From Buddleja alternifolia (lineage: Eukaryota > Streptophyta > Magnoliopsida > Lamiales > Scrophulariaceae): a stretch of DNA of 64,000 bases. Both the position numbers and the translations under genes were made by a program. This document shows positions 12,031 through 22,979 of the stretch, in pieces (the stretch's first letter is position 1; every line of letters starts with the position of its first letter). Below the pieces are notes generated by a model. It was given only the letters and a program-made list of their open reading frames with translations. It did not search any database and was not told where the DNA came from. Where the stretch lies: contig CM033391.1 in assembly GCA_019426215.1 (NCBI GenBank), positions 12,822,708-12,886,707 of the forward strand, written 5' to 3'.

Positions 12031-13548
12031 GGTGGTCCCAAGTGGCATACGAAAGGGTCTAGAAAGGGGGGTTGAATAGACCCTGAAGTCTTTTTCAACT
12101 TCAAAAATTTCGTATCACTTTAAAGGTTTGAACGCTTGGATAACTGAGCGCTTGGGTCAGACGCTTCAGGAAAGTTAACTTAGACTTAGTGATTTTAGCA
12201 GTTTACCAAAGTAGGGCAACACTTAGATCGCTTAATCAGGGTTAGCACAGTGGAAATGAGTTTTAGCGTTCTTTTAGTTAATTTAATCGCTTTGCACTTT
12301 AACTTGTCTCTTTCAAAGATAAATGATGTAATAATAATAATAAGACAGTAAAGATAAATAACACAAGATATATAAGGTTCACTGGGTGGTGTAATCCCAG
12401 CTACGTCCTTCTTCTCCTTTTTCACTTGGAGGAATTTACTAGAATGATTTTCGAAGAATCACACCGAATCTTCTACAAGATAGTAAAGGGTGAAAAATGA
12501 TCTTGGGCTCCTTGATCACACAGACTTCAGCACCAATGAAGATCGTCTTCTTCAAGCTTCTCTCACTCAGAAATACTGCCTGAAAGGGCTCAACAACTTT
12601 TCTCACTCAGATGAAAGGTTGTGGTTTGTCACTAGGGTTTTGTTTGTTTCTGAAAAGATCAAACAACTTGGAATATCTCAGTTGGAATTTGGGTTTCTTC
12701 TTTGGAAGATGTTTGAGATATTTGTGACTGTCTGGAATGTAGATAAAAAGCTTGAAAGATTTGGCTATAGAGTTTCTAAGCTTTTTCCCAGAAAATGTAC
12801 GTAAGATTTTTTGCAATAATTTCTCTTCTCTTTTTCATACGTATCTTGTGTATCTTCTTGTATTTAGGGTTTTCTGGGGTAAGGTATTTATAGGCAATTT
12901 CTTGGGATCTGTCCGTTGGACACATGTAGGAGCGTGCCTTTCACGCAGCACGTGAGTTTGCCTAAAGTCTAACATTCCTGAAAATTTGCTGAACCCGATT
13001 GGACGGGAGCAGCTAAAACTCTCAAATTTCTGACAGTCTGGTCAAAAGGTGGCTTGTCCACAAATCACAGTGGCTTATCACATTTAATACTCTTACCAGG
13101 CATTTAATGCATTTTGAATTTAATTCCTGTTGGAAATAAATGCCCGTTGAATGATTGCATTTAAGTCCTTCATGACTTGAGGATTTATTTCAGGTGAATC
13201 TAACATAAGTCGCTTGAGAGATTTTGAGCGCTTGATCCATAGATCCTGAAATGAGGTCCTTTAGCGTTTGACGGACGCTAAGTAACAAATCTTCATCCCT
13301 GGTTGACTTTAGACGCTGATCTTCAATCGCTTCCCTAATAGACTCACCTAGAATTCTATTAGCGACTCAGTATCTAATACTTAGTCTAAAATCTACACAG
13401 ATAAAAATTACAAGCCTATAATAAATTACAACTTTCAAATGCTTATACATCAATCTATGAAAAACGAAAACTTACATTGTATTTTTGGGGTCTAACATTA
13501 AATCCTATCTTGTCATCATCAAAACATCTAACATGAAATTTCCTAACA
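12031..13548 (-). repeat. solo LTR of the SIRE-like family (copy 2)
   Basis: A 1518 bp copy running from GGTGGTCCCAAG to TTTCCTAACA, matching the LTRs at 22980-24490 and 37056-38581 along its length. The base before the start is not T, so the expected TGGTGG end is damaged. The right flank reads GGTCC and the left flank GCAAGG. A TSD GGTCC with a 6-bp slip between the GGT repeats would explain this, but that is inference. No internal sequence adjoins it. Confidence 0.85.
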
Positions 13549-14439
13549 GGTCCCACGACTCATGGACGACTCCTTAGCTAGACTGAGACCCGTGTGCACT
13601 TCTAGTCTGACCGTCTGTTAGAAGGCCTAGTTGTGAGATTAGTACACTTAACTTGCCACCATTCCACGACTTGTGAGACAATGATGACAAGCCGCGCTAT
13701 TCCCTCTCACATCTAATGATGGAAGGCACTGGACCTAATCAAGGGGCTTCCGGGCCCCCGATTTATCCATTTATGGACTTAATATGGATATGGGATTTTT
13801 CACATACAAGGTCTCACCAATTTCAGTTATTTTATCTTTCTTAGGTGATCATGCAACAAAGCATACCATATATAAGATACTAACGATAAATAACAACAAG
13901 CATGCTATTCATAAAGTGGTAAATGTGATCCTAGTCAAGCCAATCCTAAAAACACCCCGAGCCATCAAGGTGTTGACCAATCTATTTTAAGAACCTGGAC
14001 CCTACACTAAGGTCTTCACAGCTCCTCGAGCTTGAACATCTCCATCATTGTCTTCAAGATATCTTCATCTTCGTCTTCAAATTACAACAACATAATACAA
14101 AAGGAAACCTCACCCTCACATGTACATAAAAAAAAAAACATGGCACACAGGCCTCAAATTAAAATGACTAGTCTATGGCTCAACCCGGATCACCACATAA
14201 TCACATAATACATGCTCAAATCATGCTTTCTTAAACATAAATATACCGGCTTTACTTATAGATAATCTCATTCAATTAGTGGACCAATTAATTATTTTTT
14301 TAAAATAAATTTCAGAAAATCCCATGGAAAAACACAATTCTCCATTAACACGAAAATTAATTCAATTTCCAAAATTCTAATATTATTCTATTCTAGGAAT
14401 CAATTAATATCATATGAATTTTCCAAGAACTAAATAATA

Positions 14440-15060
14440 AATACACGTTTTGAAAAATCAATGAAAAAGTCCAATTTTTCATTTAATCCGAAAAATCCCA
14501 ATTTCAAAAAATTATTTATTTTATTCAATTTCCAAAGTCCATAAAATACCAATTTTATCTCGTACTTGGAATTCAAATAAAACTCATATTCTTTGAAAGT
14601 CCATGATAAAGTCCACTTCTTCATTTAAAGGCCCCAAAATTTTTAAAAAAACTCTATTTCATTTTAATTTCGAAAGTCAATAAAATACTAATTTTATTTT
14701 GTCCTTACAAAATTCAAATGAAAATCCATATTTTAGAAAAACATGAAGAAATAAATTTCTTCAAAGAGAGGACACTTTAAAAATTCAATTTTATTTTAAT
14801 TTCGAAAGTCAATAAAATACCAATTTTATTTCGTCCTTTCAAAATTAAAAAAAAAAAGAATCATATTTTTGAAAATACAATTTTATTTTAATTTTGAAAG
14901 TCAATAAAATGTCAATTTTATTTCGTCCTTTCAAAATTTAAATAAAAGTTCATTTTCAAAAACTTAATTATATTTTAATCTCGAAAGTCAATAAAATACT
15001 AATTTTATTTTGTCCTTTGCAAAATATAAATAAAAATCCATGTTTTTGAAAAGTCCATTT
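14440..15060. repeat. AT-rich tandem repeat in the leader of Copia A
   Basis: Degenerate tandem units of about 90-130 bp built round 'TTTCGAAAGTCAATAAAATAC', then 'AATTTTATTTCGTCC' and 'TTTCAAAATT'. Clear copies start near 14668, 14801, 14892 and 14981, with weaker ones near 14527. Unit length varies because of insertions of A-rich sequence. Such subrepeats in non-coding parts of large LTR elements usually arise by replication slippage. Confidence 0.7.
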
Positions 15061-15187
15061 TTAGGTCCAAGCCCAAAAATATATTCAATTGCATTTGAAA
15101 CCCAAAACATAAAATTACAAAGTAACCCCAAAGGGCCAAATTGCAATCTACCGAAATTCCGAAAAACCCTAGGATGCATAACCTTGT

Positions 15188-15252
15188 GGGCTGCCACCTC
15201 CAGAGGCAGCCCGTCATTGTTCGTTGATAGGACAGCGCCGCCCGGGGCGGCG
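15188..15252. other. two GC-rich hairpins in the leader of Copia A
   Basis: GGGCTGCC at 15188-15195 pairs with GGCAGCCC at 15205-15212 (8-bp stem, 9-nt loop). CGCCGCC at 15236-15242 pairs with GGCGGCG at 15246-15252 (7-bp stem, 3-nt loop). They lie about 450-520 nt inside the PBS, in an otherwise very AT-rich leader. A role in RNA dimerisation or packaging is possible but not shown. Confidence 0.55.
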
Positions 15253-15691
15253 GCGTGACTGCCAGGCTACTGTTCACGCTCCACGTGTACAGCTCCCTCG
15301 CTGTCAGTGCGTGGAGTCCCAACAGTGACTCGTTGTTCATCTCCGTTCAACATCGTTCACTTACAACGACGGCAGCGGGTGTACTCGCGATGGTGCGTGA
15401 GCGCAATCGCAGGATCAAGCCCATTTTTCATCGCCTTCTCGTGCATGGTGGTACACGAATCCCATGTGCAATTTCATGACACAAAAATGCAGCAATCCAA
15501 GTTTCGTCAAAACGCAATTTTCAGATTTCGAAAAATCCATTTTTCGGATCCAAATCAATTTTCAGATTTAAACGATTTTAATCGGTCCAAAAATAAAATC
15601 AAAAAATCCAATCCATTTTACATGCGATAAAACAAACTTTAAAGCACATAAACATAAACACATACAAAGAATCCGAGTCATGTCAAAACCT

Positions 15692-15706
15692 TGGCTCTAA
15701 TACCAT
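15692..15706 (-). other. primer binding site of Copia A
   Basis: On the minus strand the LTR end CCCAACA is followed by ATGGTATTAGAGCCA. This is one base off the plant initiator-Met tRNA PBS core TGGTATCAGAGC (C to T). Its position fixes the element as minus-strand oriented. Confidence 0.85.
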
Positions 15707-17836
15707 TGTTGGGATCGGTACAACCCCCAGGGATGCCGAGCACAGCGGAAGACACAAATTTAAAAATAAAGCGGCATCCCCGAAATTAGGGCTAGGTTGA
15801 CACGGTACCATCGGATTCAAAACTATTCTAGAGATTAGTTTTCACGTGTTTACCTCTTGAAGACCAAGAATCAGCAATGTCTTTTTAAGCAACTCCCTGC
15901 TACACCTCTCTGGATGGATTTGCCCTAGTGCCCCAAGTGTTGCGCCTCTAAGTTTATCCACACCTTAGCTCGTACCCTCGATTATCTCCACTAGTGCTAG
16001 CAAGGAGAATGTCGAATCTTGGCTTATGAAATGAGTAGGAATGTATTTTGGTGTTCTTCGTACTCAACACATGAGTTGGAAGAATTTATTTGTGAAAGAG
16101 GTGGAAGAGATGGAGAGAAAGTATTGAAACTTTAAACCTTGTTTTTATCTTATGAAAAACTCTTGAGAGAAACTTAATTAATTTAATAACTTCTTAATAA
16201 CAAAACACACACATATATATAGGGTACACGCCCCACACACACATACACACTTAGTGTGTGTGTTCACACTAAAAAGGCGTGTATATATATATATATATAT
16301 GTTATTTTATTTAGTTTTCATTCTTTCTCAAACTCTCTTCCTTAATTAATTGGATATATTTCCAACTAAAAAGATATTTCCATATATTTGATACATATCA
16401 AATATATCATATCTTATCAAATAAGATCTTTCCATATCTTCAATATTTATACTAATATATATTTATAAGATCTTTCCATATCAATTAGTTACCTAATTAA
16501 TTAGAATAGATCCTACCAAATTAATTATAAGATAGATATTATATATATATATGCTTAAACTTGGTGAACAAGGTAAATCCTCCACCAAATCTATGCACAT
16601 ATATACACGCCTACGTGTATAACATATATATATATTTCCTCTTTCATAAATTAATTAATTAGACCACTAATTAATTAATTAGTCTTTCCCAATTTAATAT
16701 TCCAATATTAAATTATAAGACTTTTATTAATTAAGACCACTTAATTAATTTATTCCTTTTCCGGATTAATTAATCTCTCCATTAATTCACAAAGAATTAA
16801 TTAGCCAATAGGTACTACATTAAGTATTGTGTGTGACCCCTTAGGCTCATTAACAAGCTAGCAATAAATCCTTCCAAAGGCTAGATTAATTATTCATAAT
16901 AATTAATTAGGCATTGGATTAATTTCACCAATTAACCCAAGGCACCTATTGGTCGTGGTTCGATGTCTAGCAACGTCGCCACGACTTCCTAAATGTTAAC
17001 GATGAAAACGCAAACCTCTCTAGATTTTGATCTTTATGTGACTTGAATCCCTTCATCTTTTTCCCGTCTAAGACCTAGGGTTTGGAGATGGTCGAAACCC
17101 TAATAGCCTCAGAAACTATGACTATGTTGGTTCAACTAATGATCTGGTCTTCTAAGCAGGGATCACCAATCCCTCTTATAAGACAATGCTCTGGCCAGAG
17201 ACGTTTCGATCATTTATTTCACTCAACAACATAGGAAATACTGGGTACTTATGACCTTGGATGAATCCCCTCTGACTGTCAATTGTTCCGTTATACTACC
17301 AGACTATACCCAACATACATGTCGTATGACTCTCCTGGAGTGCACGTGCATATCAAAGCAGAGTGGGTAGTACCCTTTCCAATGATATCTCAGGTCTAAG
17401 GATTATCTCACACTACGAAAATAGAAGGACTCCAAATTCGATAGCACCAACGAGGAATCCTTACGGGGCAGTTCAATCCCATAAACGTATGGATCTTCAT
17501 GCATGTATTGGCTATACTAGCCATTGACAATGGAACACGTCAACCTCTTGGAACAATTACACACATGAACAAGTCTTGGCGAGGCCAGTGATATCCCACG
17601 TCTCACAGCCTTTATGACTTGGAACAGTATTTAGGATTACAGTCTTTGAGAGCATTCCATATGTATCCCGATCGCTCCCCTAACCATATGTAATCAATGA
17701 GATCTTTATCTATACTATCACTAATTATAACAATAAAGAAGCATTCCATAATAGGTTTGATATAATGTAAATGATAAGACTGATACAGTTTAATGTTCAA
17801 GCCAACAGATGGCTCGCTGGGCACATAACATTTTCA
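15707..17836 (-). repeat. 5' LTR of Copia A
   Basis: A complete 2130 bp LTR from TGTTGGGATCGGTACAACC to CATAACATTTTCA, collinear with the left LTR at 290-5957 apart from the Copia B insertion there. Substitutions and small indels are frequent between the copies, so A is much older than the SIRE-like element at 22980. A further, shorter family member lies at 59293-60417 on the opposite strand. Confidence 0.88.
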
Positions 17837-18262
17837 CAAAGTCCTTGACCTCTATGTGTGGAGGTCATTTTTTAGCCAGCGCTTAATTGATTCACTCCAT
17901 GACCTCTCCGCCCTCATAGAGCATTTTTTCAGGGTCATCACATTTTTACCGGGGGGCATCGAGCCTTGTTGGATGAGCCCGGGGGCGCTGAGTGGCGGCA
18001 CTAAGGAGTTGATCTCACAGTCGGGCAGCGGGGCTTGGTGTCTCGCGGCAAAATTTTTTCCTCCCGACGCCTGATGTGCCTCAGGGTTTAGTTTCGGGCG
18101 CGACGTTAAAGTCGGCTTAGCCCTCGTTGATTTTTGTTGGTTCTTTTTGACTTGTGAAAATTTTTTGCTTGTGCTATCGTTTCCGATAGCATCTATAAAA
18201 GACTTGTCTCTAATCAAACCCCTTATTTTTCATAAGATTGGGGAGCTCTTCCTCCTCTGTGG

Positions 18263-18475
18263 CTTCATGAGCTCTAGCGGTGTGTAACCCGTGGCTTCAT
18301 GAGCATTGGCGAGGGCGTTTTGTACCCCTTGGCTTCATGAGTGCTAGTGGGGTTCTTTGTACCCTTTGGCTTCATTAGCGCTAGTGGGGTGCTTTGTACC
18401 CCTTGGCTTCATGAGCGCTAGTGTGGTGTTTTGTACCCCTTGGATTCATGAGCGCTAGTGGGGTATTTAGTCATT
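18263..18475. repeat. 37-bp tandem array
   Basis: About six head-to-tail units of 37 bp, each like CTTCATGAGCGCTAGTGGGG followed by TGCTTTGTACCCCTTGG. Units start at about 18263, 18295, 18332, 18369, 18406 and 18443. The third to fifth units are closest to each other. The array lies in the inferred 3' UTR of the Gypsy element. Confidence 0.85.
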
Positions 18476-19794
18476 TTTATGCTCCTTTTGTAGGATTTCA
18501 TGAGTGCCAAGAGTGCTAGCCCCTCTGGCGTCTTATTATACTTTAGCATCGCTTGCTAGCATTTTACTTAAAAGACACTAGCGTTTTGTTAACTAGTTAT
18601 TCACTAGTGTTTTGAAAGCACTAGCATTTTGCTAGCTTGTTTAGACCCACCAACTTTGGGGGTATTCTATATCCAGACTTGTATCCCACTAGGTAGATAT
18701 ATATCCACTCATAGGGGTTACGACGATAGTGAACATTAGGCCATTTAGACCGGGGGGCTCGCTTAGTTTCGACCCTCGTAATTGTGGCCATGAGGCTTGT
18801 TATGACTTGTGGATTTTTTATATGCCTTACGTACGTGTTCATGTACTTTATCTTACGGTCCCTTTTTGCTTATATGACTACGAGCTAGTCAAACATTAGC
18901 AGCATTCTTGTTTTTTACTTTAGCACGTTTGTGAGCTACTCATTAACCCTTCGTAAGCTTTGAGTAGGTCATTTATTTTTCTAACCTCATTGTTACTTCA
19001 TGAGCTTTGCCGGGGTGCCAATGGTGGCGTTTATTTGTTAGTGCCATCTGATGCCAATGGGTGCCAATGGTGGCATTACTATGCTCATGGCACATTTTAT
19101 TGTTCCTACCCCTATGATTTGATTTGGTGGGTGGACGATTTTGGTGAGTGGACACTTAGCGCCTCATAAGATTGCCAGCCCCCCACTCCTTAGTATTTTT
19201 CATTGAGAAATGCTTGGAGTAGTAAGACATCTTTTTTGCAAATGAGGGGCTAACTTAGAGCATGATTTCGCCCTATACTTATGACTTTTGAGCAAGTGGC
19301 ATAGTTTGTGACACTAGTGGCCACGTTTTATGTGGAGGCTTGGGTTGCCTCTCGTGTTTTTATTCTTAGTGTGACATTGGTCATCACTTATTTTTAACTG
19401 TATAATCTCAGTCCAGAACCTTACTGGGAGGGGGGATCCTTTGTCGAGCCTCGACCTCTCTTGGTATTGCTGGAAGGATTAGTGGGTGGACTATTTTGGT
19501 AGCTCAAAGGATTTTTGTCGTTCCACCCATATTGACCTCTAATGGGGTCAAGGATAATTTGTTAATGCCTCTATTGGATGCATTTTTGGCTCCAAAGGGC
19601 CATATTGATATATTTCACTTGAGGCATGTCGGATATTTTACTATCTCCTTGGCATGTTGCATTTTGGGATTTTCATTAATATTGGCTATCTCTTTCTGCC
19701 TCTTAGCTATCTTAGCACGTCGTGGGCGTACTTTTCTAAGTGATAGATTATTTATTCTACTCTTGCCGTAGTACCTTGCAACTTCATAGCTTTA

Positions 19795-20040
19795 GTACTT
19801 TGCTATTCCAATGGTTTTTTCACTGTTGGTGGTTTTTTCACCGCTGATAGTTTTTTTACCGCTGGTGGACTTTTGTCATGTTTTTAGAAGGTGAAATCCT
19901 TCCTTAGTTTTATTGGTATTAGGTGAGTTACTACCTTAGTTATATTTGTGTGAGGTGAGTTTTCACCTTAGATTGTGTGAGGTGAGTTTTCACCTTTGAT
20001 TGTATGAGGTGATTTTTCACCTTCGTTATATTGGTATGAT
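19795..20040. repeat. short tandem repeats (TTTTTTCACCG and GGTGAGTTTTCACC)
   Basis: Two adjoining arrays. The first has units like GGTTTTTTCACCGCTGATAG (three copies, 19812-19868). The second has units like GTGAGGTGAGTTTTCACCTT (four copies, 19920-20025), each of which contains the inverted repeat GGTGA...TCACC and could form a small hairpin. Non-coding. Confidence 0.75.
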
Positions 20041-20673
20041 CTAGGTCCAAATTCCATGTCAAAAAGGGGGTTGTTTTTAGAACCTCATACCCTCTCGGTA
20101 ATGCTGGAGGGATCACAAGGTGGGCTAGTCTCGACCGAGCTCTCAAGGGTTCGGGGGACATTTGTTGCTCCACCTATGTTAGCCTCGAGAAGGGGGCTTT
20201 GAGTTTTGTGAAGTAGCCTCGGTCGGAAACAATGGTTCTGAGGGGCATATTGTTTTAGGTGTTGTTGAATCACCCATTGGTTGGTGACATACACATTCAT
20301 AGATGATGTGTTTGTATGCTACCTAAATTTAACTTCCACAACACTATAAAAGGAAAGGTTCCTTAAGGCACTTAACAAGCATATAGCGGAAATTTAAACT
20401 ATTCAACATTGGTGCAAAAAGGTGAGGGGGTGCACATGGGCACCTCAAAACTTAAGTAAACTTGGGTTGTGATAGTGAGCACCCCTGCTCAATGAGGAAT
20501 ATAAAAAGTACGATAATGTTTAAAGTTTTTTTTGTTACCTACTGATGCCTCCCTGGGCACAATGAGTTAGTTAACTTGGGGGTATCCCCAAGTGGTTGTT
20601 ATTTCGTGCTTCGCCCCCAGTCCCGGCGCTCCCTTCACTGCCGTTGGTTCTTTAGCCTTGGTCTTTGCTAGTA

Positions 20674-21362
20674 TCACTTGACATTCGTACGAGCTTCCTC
20701 CCTTAGTGAAGGCGTCGGGTACTTGGGGTGTGTTTCTTTTTCTTGGGGTGACTTTAAGCGATTCTCACCCTTCTTGAGGGTGACTGATAGTGAATAGGTT
20801 GCCCAAGTACTAACTGGTTGAGTCTTGCCCCCCAAGTGATCTTTCTCTAGTGAGATCAAGTTTATCAATGCTCGTTTCCCTTTGTCGCTATGATCCATGA
20901 CGTCATGCTTCCTTTTAGGTTTCTTCAAGGCGTTAGCATAATATTCTCTCATTACCTTCACGTTGCCAACAACTTCCCCCATTCCCTTGGGGGTGGGAAT
21001 CTTGACCTTCATATGAAAGGTGGATATGACGGCTTGGAATAGTTTTAAGCTCGGCATGTCCAAAATGACATTGTAGGTGGAGGTGGATTTGATCACCAAG
21101 GACTTCACCATCTTTTTGCACCACCGTGAATAGAAATGAGGCTGTCTTTGGATACTTCTTATTCATGGAGGAGTGGTTAAGGAAACATCTTGTCAATTGC
21201 TTGAAGCCGACAATGCTATCGGCGGGCAATTGGTTAAACTAGCTATGGGCCCGACCTGATAGGGTGGTCTGGAAAATCTTATAGTAGGCCGTGTCACTAA
21301 CGTCATACATGTTAGCCTTATCATTGAACTTGTCAACGTGCTCGTGGGGGTCTCCAGCTCCC
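20674..21362 (-). pseudogene. Tat-like Gypsy gag joined to protease region
   Basis: On the minus strand the frame at 21229-20933 reads as a Gypsy gag core (FNQLPADSIVGFKQLTRCF, then SFLFTVVQKDGE). Near 21111 it runs straight into an aspartic-protease C-terminal region in another frame (STYNVILDMPSLKLFQAV, FHMKVKIPTPKGMGEV), which is typical of the Tat/Ogre branch of Gypsy elements. The normal gag C-terminus, zinc knuckle and protease N-terminus are missing, a deletion of roughly a kilobase. Frames are broken also near 21200. The N-terminal gag continues at 22720-22979 and 38582-39103, beyond two insertions. It encodes nothing functional. Confidence 0.75.
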
Positions 21363-22714
21363 TGACAAGAGGCATTCTTACGTGTTTTTAAGCCTGTGAT
21401 CTGACATTTTCGGATTTATTTATTGGCTAAATCGTGCCACATTTTCGTTTAATCGGGGTGTTAAGTGATTTCAGGTGATAAACGAGAGCACACGAAGAAA
21501 AGGGCGAAAACTATGCATAAAGCTTGTTAACCACGCCCAGATGCTAGTATGACCACGCTCGGGTGCCGAGCAAGAAGCAGTAAGTTTAGCATCCTGTTGT
21601 CCACGCCTAGGCGCCGAATTACCTGCGCCTAGGCGCTGTCCTGTCCGCGCCCGAGCGCCGTTGTCACCATGCCTGGGTGCCGCTGGACTTATCCTCCAAG
21701 AAAGATACTCCACGTAGGCCGCGCCTAGGCACCGGCGTAACTGTTTTTCAAGTGTATAAAAGCCAGATTTCAGCAATGAAGAGGGGTTCGAAATCTGGGA
21801 GATTGGAGACGATTTGCTAGGTTTTGGGCCATTCTTCATCAACTCTTAGAGGCTAAAAAAGAGGTTTAGCTTAGGATTGAAGCTCTTGACTCGGATACAT
21901 CATCGATCAAGCAATATAGGGAGTTTTTATATGTTTTTCATTACATACTTGTCTATGATTATGTATATGACTACATTAGGCTCTTTTATGTTATTGATTA
22001 TGAGCTAATTTTGTAGAACTAAGGCCATGTGAAGGCCAAATTTATGAGTCAATATATATGAAGTGATTTTTGTATTAATTCTCCTATTGCTTTGTGTGTT
22101 AATTTTATGCTTTCATTCCAATCATGTGTTTGATCACCATATGCTTGCTATCTTGCCTAATCTAGTCATCCGAGAGAAGATAGGTTAGGGTTCAAGGGAA
22201 TTAACACATCATCCGAAACAAATGAGGAATTGCCCCGAGAGATAGGTAAAGATTTTCGGGTGATGTTAGCCAGGTTCATCCGAGGAAGCGGTAGAACGTT
22301 AATGCGTGGTTATTGATTAGATTCTTGGATAGACATATTTAGAGAACCGTCAATTAATCATAGGAATATTATGAGCCGAGACATCGGGTAATAGTTAACT
22401 AAGGAGTTTCCACCAAAGCAATAGGAGTCTAATAATTCGAGGAGTAACCCATATATATTGACGAGTAGATTTAGTCGTAGCATGTGCCTTAGTCATTTAT
22501 CATACGTGAGTTTTAATCTATAGCCCGTTTCTTTCTTTTATCCTTTGTTTATTCAATCAATTCTTACAATTTACTTTATTTGTCTTTCTTTTATTGTTAA
22601 TCATAAACTAACATACCTAGTCTTTGAGGTTCGACAACCCGGACTTTTAGTCCACTTATTACTACACACGACTAGTGCACTTGCTATCCAAGCACGTTAG
22701 GTTCTAGTGTGTCA
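21363..22714. repeat. solo LTR, family G (copy 1), inside the Gypsy gag
   Basis: A 1352 bp sequence TGACAAGAGG...TAGTGTGTCA flanked by a perfect TSD CTCCC (21358-21362 and 22715-22719). It matches the reverse complement of 34182-36101 at both ends: 'cttacgtgtttttaag' near the start, and 'actacacacgactagtgcac' before the end. Ends are TG...CA. No PBS or PPT adjoins, so the orientation of the parent element is unknown. No reading frame of note lies inside. Confidence 0.88.
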
Positions 22715-22719
22715 CTCCC

Positions 22720-22974
22720 TCATGCTCGTTCAAGTGTAGTATCTTGAGCCTTTGCGGTAGTGACTCTGCCAAAATTGCTAGGCAGAAAGGACTTCTCTTA
22801 GGTGGTGCTACTGCTAGTGGTACCACCTAATGTCTTCATATCACGCATAGTCCTCCAAATTTCCATCATGGCGAGGTACGTGCCTTCTTCAACCCTCTTT
22901 CCTTCACATGGTCTCTTCGAGGGTCAATGAGACTTGATCTCGGTGTGAAGACTGAGGAGGCGTTGGCCTTCTAT
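22720..22974 (-). pseudogene. Gypsy gag fragment between two insertions
   Basis: About 255 bp that once joined 21357 on the left and 38587 on the right. The minus strand still gives short stretches such as MMEIWRTMRDMKTLGG with stops between. Such a piece of a gag N-terminal region fits the order of fragments on both sides, but the domain itself cannot be recognised. Confidence 0.5.
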
Positions 22975-22979
22975 CTCTT

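Larger units (their letters stand above)
13549..15691 (-). other. leader (5' UTR) of Copia A, non-coding
   Basis: About 2.1 kb between the last nested insertion and the PBS, so in element orientation this is the leader after the 5' LTR. Both strands are closed. It contains AT-rich tandem repeats (14440-15060) and, nearer the PBS, an abrupt GC-rich patch (15186-15330) with two hairpins. No gag is found here, although gag would be expected downstream of such a leader. Confidence 0.55.
290..17836 (-). mobile_element. Copia LTR retrotransposon A, with nested insertions
   Basis: The element runs from TGTTGGAATCGG at 290 to ...CATTTTCA at 17836. Read on the minus strand, its LTRs begin TGAAA and end CCAACA. 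The flanking 5-mers TAAAG (285-289) and CAAAG (17837-17841) are a TSD with one mismatch. LTRs are at 290-5957 (2161 bp without Copia B and its extra TSD copy) and 15707-17836 (2130 bp). A PBS abuts the right LTR and a purine-rich tract abuts the left LTR, both as expected for minus orientation. The interior holds a SIRE solo LTR, a fragment of Copia C, a second SIRE solo LTR and little recognisable coding sequence of its own. Only a trace of a pol C-terminus remains near 6010-6060. It is non-autonomous now, either decayed or derived from a large non-coding derivative. Confidence 0.85.
17842..20673 (-). other. 3' part of a Tat-like Gypsy element, non-coding with repeats
   Basis: About 2.8 kb to the right of element A that continues the minisatellite at 1-289. 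It holds a 37-bp tandem array (18263-18475), short repeats around 19800-20040, and two diverged copies of a block that reads 'tcggtaatgctggagggat' at 20094 and 'ttggtattgctggaaggat' near 19462. Pol domains expected between the protease and the 3' end are missing, so a large deletion lies near 20670. A 121-codon open frame at 17852-18217 on the minus strand is Lys/Ser/Pro-rich and shows no motif, so it is not called as a gene. Confidence 0.5.

Noticed and set aside
17852..18217. 121-codon minus-strand frame, Lys/Ser/Pro-rich
   Set aside because: No motif could be seen and it lies in the repeat-rich Gypsy 3' region; mentioned in the region entry but not called as a gene.
18263..18475. Regular 37-bp repeats that might suggest a CRISPR-like array
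   Set aside because: The units are contiguous with no spacers, in plant DNA; it is a minisatellite.
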